Source: Papaver somniferum
Taxonomy: Eukaryota > Streptophyta > Magnoliopsida > Ranunculales > Papaveraceae
DNA: 64,000 nucleotides
Assembly: GCF_003573695.1 (NCBI RefSeq)
Contig: NC_039358.1
Span: 98,642,117-98,706,116 of the forward strand
Direction: 5' to 3'
Shown: positions 57,404 to 64,000 of the stretch, piece by piece
How positions within the stretch are numbered: the first letter of the stretch is position 1
Layout of the letters: every line of letters begins with the position of its first letter
Program-made: the position numbers and the translations under genes
The notes under the pieces: model-generated
Databases searched by the model: none
What the model saw: the letters and a program-made list of their open reading frames with translations, nothing else
What the model was told of the DNA's origin: nothing

Positions 57404-58119
57404 TTCACCCTTCTGAGCCAGAAAATGAGGAGACTGATAGAGTCTCTAAAGAGACCAATGAGGGTCCTGTTGAGCCCGGCTTTGTTCCCAGAGCCCCGTT
57501 CCCCCGCTGTAGTTCCAACTAAGAGGGAGTCCAACTTTAATGATATATTGGAGGTTTTTAAGGAGGTAACTATCAACCTACCATTGTTGGATGCGATTAA
57601 GCAGATTCCCCTTATGCCAAGTTTCTTAAGGACTTGTGTACACGAAAGCGTAAGCTTAGTGTCCAAAAGAAAGCCTTCCTAGCTAGTCACGTGAGTTCCA
57701 TTATTCAGAATACCACTACTCCTAAGTATAAAGACCCAGGGTCCCCTACCATTTCTTGCACAATAGGTAAATACCGTGTTGAGAAAGCTTTGCTTGACTT
57801 AGGAGCCAGTGTGAATTTACTTCCATACCATGTGTACCTCAAGCTAGGACTTGGTGATATGAAACCTACCCAGATGACACTTCAGTTAGCTGATAGGTCC
57901 GTTAAAATTCCTCGTGGTGTGATCGAGGATGTTCTTATTGAGGTCGACAAGTTTATTTATCCAGTGGATTTTGTTATCCTAGATACCCAACCTGTCCCTG
58001 ACCCAGAGAACCAGATACCAGTGATTTTAGGTCGCCCATTTTTAGCAACATCCAATGCGATCATTAATTGTCGAACTGGTATTATGAATTTGTCTTTTGG
58101 TAATATGACTATTGAGTGA
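57404..58119 (+). pseudogene. R protease region
   Basis: Frameshifted linker (57404-57682) with FNDILEVFKEVTINLPLLDA, then 57634-58119 with KYRVEKALLDLGASVNLLPY (active-site DLGAS, as usual for Athila), KIPRGVIEDVLIEVDKFIYP, VDFVILDT and PVILGRPFLATSNAIINC. It stops at TGA 58117-58119, overlapping the next frame by ATGA. The protease itself is intact in sequence motif; the frames before it are not. Confidence 0.9.
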
Positions 58120-59020
58120 ACGTCTTTCATATTAGTAAGCTACCCTCTGAACTAGATGACTCGAGCATAGAAGAGGTAAACATGATAGGAACATTAGTCG
58201 AGGAGTCATTACCAAACACTTTGTTAGAAGATCCGTTAGAGAAATGCCTAGCTCACTTTGGGATTGATTTCGATGATGATAATGTGATTAATGAGGTGAA
58301 TGCTTTGTTAGATTCAACCCCTTTGTTAGATAGTAACGGATGGAAACCTAAGTTCGAACCACTACCAGTTTCTAAGTCTACCCTAGTTCCTTCGTTAGAA
58401 GAGCCTCCTAAGTTGGACCTAAAACCATTGCCAGATACCCTGAAGTATGTGTTTTTAGGCCCGTCTGAGACTTTACCTGTGATTGTTGCTTCCGACTTGG
58501 ATAGTGATCAGGAAAGTAGGCTAGTGACCGTCCTTCAAAACAACAAGGAAGCTTTAGGGTGGACCATAGCAGACATTAAGGGTATAAGTCCTACTGTTTG
58601 TATGCATCAGATCTATTTAGAGGAAGATACCAAACCTTCTAGGGAGATGCAACGAAGACTAAACCCTAATATGAAAGAAGTAGTTCGAACCGAGGTTCTT
58701 AAGCTGTTAGATGCAGGCATTATCTACCCCATTTCAGACAGTAAGTGGGTCAGCCCCGTTCAGGTTGTTCCCAAGAAATCCGGTATTACTGTAGTCCAGA
58801 ATGATAACAATGAGTTAATCCCGACCCGAGTGACCACGGGTTGGCGTGTTTGTATTGACTATAGGAAATTGAACAAGGTCACTAGGAAGGACCACTTTCC
58901 CCTTCCCTTTATCGACCAAATGCTAGAGAGATTAGCTGGACATAGTCATTACTGTTTTATAGATGGCTACTCAGGCTACAATCAGATCGTTATTGACCCA
59001 GAAGACCAAGAACAAACTAC
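58116..59020 (+). pseudogene. R reverse transcriptase first half, cut by P5
   Basis: Frame reads LEEPPKLDLKPLPDTLKYVF, NKEALGWTIADIKGISPTVC, EMQRRLNPNMKEVVRTEVLK, IIYPISDSKWVSPVQVVPKK, GWRVCIDYRKLNKVTRKDHF, HYCFIDGYSGYNQI and DPEDQEQTT. At 59020 it passes into P LTR sequence (GATCACTTCATGAAATTCC, as at 36004). The RT part with the catalytic box is at 47412 onward. The two pieces together would lack only about 13 bp of the family pattern. Confidence 0.93.
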
Positions 59021-60801
59021 GATCACTTCATGAAATTCCAAAATTATTTGGAAGAGTTTTGGACCTAATACGTGTAATTGCGCAAATTAGGTCAAATCAT
59101 GAAAATACGTGGGACCGGCTCATTGCGAGCCAAAGAGCCAACCCTGGTTGGTCAAGGTAACATGCTCACCTCGTCAACACGTCCGTGTATTGATATTTTC
59201 TGGCGTGCGTTTGCGCAACCATTTGAGAAAATATGACAAAATCAGGGTTTTGCTGAAACTGAGGAACTTCATGAGATGAAGAAAAATAATTATAAAATGA
59301 AGGAATATGAGGCGTGGGACCGCTGGAGCCAAGGCATGGCCGGACGCCAGTGACCACGGTCCCATGGTGCCTTTTCCTAATTTTATAATATTTTTCATGA
59401 TTTTATGAAAATATCATGAAATCAAGGAATTTTGTTGAAATTAAGGAGTTTCCTTAAAGTGAAAGATATTCCATGGGATCAAGGAAGAAAATAATGTTAA
59501 AATAATAAAATAAGGGTGTGTGGGGCCGGCTTGGGCCCGGTCCCACAAGTTTCCCTAATTTTATGTAATTTTTGTGTATTATTTTCCATGATTTGAAGGA
59601 ATTTTCATAATTTGAAAGAAATACCATGAAATCAAGGAATTTCATGGGATCAAGGAAACCTTAAAATAATAATAATAAAATAAGGGGCATGTGGGAACAG
59701 CTGAGGCATGGCCGGCCGGCTGGGCCCGGTCCCACGAGTTTCCTTAATTTTATATTATATTTTCATGGTTTTGTGAAAATACCATGAGATTAAGGAGTTT
59801 TCATGAGATTAGGGAAATAATAATAAAATAATGAGGAACCATGAGGTGTGGGGCCGGCTGGGATCAAGGCATGGTCGGTTGGCCAATAATCACAACCCCA
59901 CAATGTTTTTCCCAATTTTATATTATTTCCTTGGTGCGAAGGAAACACCATGAAACTGAGGAGTTTCCTCAAAACGAAGGATATTTGTTCAAATGAAAGG
60001 ATTTTCATAAGATCAAGGAAAATAACAAAAAATATGATAAAACATAAAAACTGGCGTGGGATTGGCCACGGCACGGCCGGCCGGCCGGTGAGCCCAATCC
60101 CTCAGCACCTTGGTGAATATTTAATTATTTATTATTTTCCTTCCTATTTTGCATAGGTTCATCGTTTCGTCGTATTTTTAAATACTCTTTCATGCGGTGA
60201 TTGTTAGTGTATCATCGTTGAGTACACTTAGACCATTTGAGTCGGGGCTTACTCGGAGGTAGCTCAGACGCCCGTGCGTTGAATATTTATTACTAACCCA
60301 TGGAATTCTGTTGGGAAGAACCATAGATTGAAGTAACGATATATTGCGAAAATATTTGAATATTTTCGGAAATTCAGTGGATGAATCCAAGAATTTAGGA
60401 ATAATTAACTTATGGCTCTATACTAGCAGTGAAAGCTGTCTAGGAGCATTAATTATTCTGATATGAGCTTGCTGGAGCTTCATGTCCTTTATATAGTCAG
60501 GGAAACTTGTTGTTTGTATCCTGAAGATGTTATCGCTCTATACTAGCAGAGCAAGCTGTCTAGGAGCCGTCAATCTCGTGATTCTATATAGAAATAATTA
60601 CTGAAGTATTCAGTATTCATGAGATATGTTGTTGTCCAGCCGAGAGACTACATATCTGCATGTACTCTGAGAGACAGTATTCTCAGTCAGAGGATTCGAT
60701 GAGAGACCCGTGTCTCAATACTCACATTTGATTGCTGGATCAGGAGTTCGTATAATTATGGGTTTACGATTTTAGCCTTTGTCAAAAATCCACCATCCAC
60801 A
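59021..60801 (-). mobile_element. P5: 5' LTR of element P, sense 3' part missing
   Basis: Sense start TGTGGATGGTGG at 60801; stops at 59021, which corresponds to about 36004 in P2, so about 1.35 kb of LTR is missing. Minus TATA box TATATAAAG at 60487-60495; 30-bp repeats at 60415-60447 and 60535-60567; GC-rich cassettes between 59310 and 60110. Followed by CCAGT. Confidence 0.88.
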
Positions 60802-60806
60802 CCAGT
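60802..60806. repeat. Target duplication of P, right copy (CCAGT)
   Basis: Matches 34646-34650. Confidence 0.85.
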
Positions 60807-61281
60807 TCTTCTTCTCGGCACTGTAGGAGCGCCTCCCTCTTCGTCTCCAAAACGGCCTCCGAAATAGAACTCCAGTCGGCCTCCCTTTCTTCTGTAGTCT
60901 CTGTTCGCTTTTATAGTGTTGCCAAGAGCCTTAAAATAAGACCTAGCAAATTCTGCCAAAGGCCCAGTCCAGTAGTCCGCATCTTAAGAAAGTGTTCGAC
61001 CAACCCTAATATCAGATTAACCACACCGAGCTCCTTCCCAGGATGATCACGGTAAAAACAAGTTTCATTTCCGACTCGTTGGGCATCACCTCCATTAACT
61101 GGTTCGATGGGAACGGTCCCGTACAAAACCAGCCAACAACTTTCTCTCGCCAGCTCCATCTCCTTCGTACAGATGCTGCCATCTTCCATTCATCATAAAC
61201 TAGGAAGCTCACCCAATCATTATATACGGACAACAATCGTCATCTTCTCCCAACAGTACCTTCGGCTTCTTATTTTGGAAG
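60807..61281 (-). mobile_element. LTR V, sense 5' part with promoter
   Basis: Continues 33838-34650 over the CCAGT duplication. TATA box TATAAAAGCG on minus at 60906-60915. ORFs here (for instance 60911-61189 minus) have no domain and read across expected LTR promoter sequence; not regarded as genes. It is ended by P6. Confidence 0.6.
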
Positions 61282-64000
61282 TGTAGATGGGGATAAACGA
61301 TTTGCTGGTTTTTAAGGAATTGAGGAGACGACCGTATGGAGGAGACTCCTCGAACTGAGCGAAATGTTAAACCTCAAACAGATGCACCGCTGCAAAGGGG
61401 GTACTTTATATTCGAGAGATCAATCTGTAGTACTCCGGCCTAAATCAAGACAATGACCGTATCAGAGTAAATTCGGTCACAAGAGAGGATGGGTTGATCT
61501 GTAGGAGGGAAGCTGGGAAATGTGTGGAATCAATGGTAATCAAAGATTGTGGGTGTGTGAATTCTGAATATGATAAGCTCTGAATGATTGAAATTGCTCA
61601 ATTGAGAGTAGTTGCTCAATTGATGAGTTGATGATCTCGTGTTGTCGATGAGACGTGAGATTGATGATACTGTTGATGTTGATCCTTCAATCATGATTCA
61701 GAGACTTATTTATATTGCTGGAATTTTAGAAACCATGACCCCATGAAGTGTGACAGTTGATGGAATCAAGGAGTGAGGAAGTCGAGATCGTGTTTGAAAC
61801 CAGTTGCTCAACGTGTGGTGACTTGGTCGATTTTCCACCCACTACCTCGTGAATTCCTTCAACTGATTGCACGACTTGCTCACATAATATCGTGTGTTTG
61901 AACACATGTGTCGTAGACCGCCAGACCAAAACCCTAAGTGATATCCCCCCAAAGTGACACGATTGACGTTTCGTGGTATGTTAGTCAATTGATGACTTCG
62001 TGGTTTGATGGGACGATGAGTCCATGTAGTTGCTGAATTGAACATGATGTTCTGAAACGCATGAATTGAACATGTCATGAGACAGAGGTATAGTTCTTAC
62101 GATGAAGTGAGTAAGTATTGCTCATTCGATGGATCGTTGAATATTGATTGTTGAACCAATATTCCTTGGTTTGAGAAAATATTTATCATCTGAGCAAGTG
62201 TTGCTCATGTGATGAATTGTTGAATATTTGATCCTCTGAGCATGTGTTGCTCATCTGATGGATTATTGGCAGCGTACCAAAAATACTAATTAGAATACTG
62301 GTCGTTGAACCGAGCAAAATTAATAAAATTAATGACCATGAGGTCGTCATAAAATTATTAAGGTTGGAATCTGGAATGATGATCCTTGGATTCAGAAACC
62401 CTAATTTGATCAATTGATGATCAATTCATGGTTCGTCAGAAGTTTAACCATGGTACGAAGGAGGGAGCGACTAGATGGGACCATAGATCAACCATGTAGT
62501 GTCCATATGCTCACGTGAGCAAATACAAAGAACTCCTGAAAAGTTGACAATTTTTTGGTGAAAGAATGATTAAATGCTGGTTTAATCATTTATTCGAAAA
62601 TGCTCGTCTGAGCCTTAGGTGAGAAAACCTAATTAATTATGACGGAGTGAGGGACCGACCATGGGGTCATGAAACCGGCCCTGGGTAGTAACGTGACCTC
62701 CTGATGATCACTTCATGAAAATCCAAAGTGTTTGGAAGAGTCTTGGACTTAATACGTGCAATTGTGCAAATTAGGTCAAAACTGTGAAACTTGATGGGAC
62801 CGGCTTCTGTAAGCCAAAGAGCCAATCTTGGTCGGTCAAGATAGCGTGCTCGTGTCCCCAAGGCGTCCACGTCTCAGTCCTGAGAATTTTGATATTTTCT
62901 GGCGTGCAATTGAGCATCCATTCGAGAAAATAAGCCAAAATTAGGGTTTCGACGAAACTGAGGAAAACACCATGAGATGATGGAAAATAATTACAAAATA
63001 AGGAATAAGGAGGCGTGGGACCGCCGAGGCCAAGGCATGATCGTCCGGTCGTGACCACGGTCCCGTGGTGCCATTTTCCTTAAGTTTTTAATATTTTTGA
63101 TGATTTTATGAAGAATTCATGAATTTTAAGAAATTTGATGAATTTAGGGAGTTTCCATGAATTGAAGGAGTTTTCATGAGTTCAAGGAAGCAAAAAATAT
63201 TAAAATAATAAAAACACGGGCATGTGGGACGGTGGGGGCGTGGCCGACCGGCTAGGGGCCCGGTCCCACGAGTTTTCATAATTTTTTATATTTTTTAAGT
63301 ATTTTTCATGATTTGAGGGAATTTTTCCTAATTTGAGAGAAATACCATGAAATCAAGGAATTTGATGAATTCAAGGAAAAATAAAATAAAATAATAAAAA
63401 AGGGGCGTGCGGGACCGGCTAGGGCATGGCCGTCCGGCTAGTGGCCCGGTCCCACAACTTTTCATAATTTTATTTATTATTTGATGATTTGTGCAAAATA
63501 CCATGAAATCAAGGAGTTTTTTCATGAAATTAGAGAAATAATAATAATAAAAAAATAATGAGGAACCGTGAGGTGTGGGGCCGGTTGGGACCAAGGCATG
63601 GCTGGTTGGCCAACGGTCACGCCCCACACTTCTTTCCTTCATTTTATATTATTTTTTTCGAATTTATGAAAATACCATGAAACCGAGGAGTTTCCTCGAG
63701 ACGAAGGAGATTTGATAAGATGAGAGAATTTTCATCAAATCATGGAAAATAATAAAAATGCATTAAAATATAAAACTAGCGTGGGATTGACCACGACACG
63801 GTCGGTCGGTCGGTCATGTATCCGTGCTCCCAGCACCCTGGTCAATATTTTTAATTATTTATTATTTTCTTCCCTATTTTGCATAGGTTCATCGTTTCGT
63901 TGTATTTTGAAATACTTGTTCGTGCGGTGACTGTTAGTGTATCGTCGTTGAATACACCTTCACCATTTGAATCGGCGCTTACTTAGAGGTAGCTCAGACG
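61282..64000 (-). mobile_element. P6: P LTR, continues beyond window
   Basis: Starts TGTAGATGGGG (sense 3' terminus) and is collinear with P2, P3 and P4 to the window edge. GC-rich cassettes near 63010, 63220, 63405, 63575 and 63780; palindromes near 62110-62255. It is inserted in V; left flank GGAAG, partner off window. Confidence 0.88.

Larger units (their letters stand above)
34651..60801 (-). mobile_element. Element P with nested R and rearranged interior
   Basis: The sense strand is minus: 5' LTR P5 at the right (sense start at 60801), 3' LTR P2 at the left, polypurine tract inside P2. CCAGT is duplicated at both outer ends. The interior consists of P sequence at 37782-41632 and 52237-52280, element R (41633-52231), and a block P4 plus first half of R pol (52281-59020) that has replaced the remainder of P interior and the sense 3' part of P5. 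No gag or pol of P itself is seen. Confidence 0.8.

Noticed and set aside
60756..61236. Possible captured host gene fragment between P5 and P6
   Set aside because: The CCAGT duplication joins this stretch to 34650; with its TATA box it is explained as the promoter part of LTR V.

Overview
This is a plant nuclear DNA window made almost entirely of nested LTR retrotransposons. I found no host gene, rRNA or tRNA gene, and no CRISPR array. The evidence for a plant is: Ty3/gypsy elements of the Athila type (primer sites like the tRNA-Asp 3' end, a gag/PR/RT/RNase H/IN order) and of the Tat type (extra archaeal-type RNase H, antisense ORF near the 3' LTR), plus a Stowaway-like MITE with TA target duplication. 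The flavour of a copia-like LTR fragment near 33.3-33.8 kb reminds me of poppy-family repeats, but that is an impression, not a result. Element names below (A, P, Q, R, S, T, U, V) are local labels.

Layout. 1-3268: LTR of family P (sense = minus strand) inserted in the gag of element A (Athila-like, minus; gag, primer site and LTR at 3269-5060 and possibly beyond). 6048-6283: MITE. 6480-12302: two 3' ends of Tat-type family Q (minus) in a row, with 25-bp minisatellites. 12303-18283: Q internal region (minus): 3' untranslated part, antisense coiled-coil ORF on plus, integrase, archaeal RNase H, RT, all decayed. 18284-23758: element S (Athila-like, plus), 5' LTR to RNase H, cut off there by U. 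23759-33837: LTR-like element U, split by element T (24110-33034), a non-autonomous Tat-type element that keeps gag and protease on minus, carries a six-exon gene on plus, and lacks RT, RNase H and integrase. 33838-34650 and 60807-61281: one LTR (V) split by element P. 34651-60801: element P (minus). 61282-64000: another P LTR.

The P block can be read historically from three perfect 5-bp target duplications. CCAGT flanks P (34646 and 60802). GGCTT flanks R, an Athila-like element inside P (41628 and 52232). GAAGG flanks a P LTR inside the leader of R, but its two copies now lie 11.6 kb apart (44067 and 55699). The R polyprotein is cut inside RT: its first half is at 55861-59020 and its second half at 47412-49689, so the 3' half precedes the 5' half on the same strand, with only about 13 bp missing between them. 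The order from 47412 to 59020 is what results if a circle made from R plus its flank was opened inside RT and put back. A mis-assembly across P LTR repeats must be excluded.

The P LTRs (3.1-3.7 kb) are unusually rich in hairpins: arrays of short palindromes, GC-rich inverted-repeat cassettes in AT-rich DNA, and tandem hairpin units whose two arms change together. P and Q share LTR termini and polypurine tract, so P may be mobilised by Q-type proteins. All coding regions carry stops or frameshifts; no element here looks fully competent on its own.
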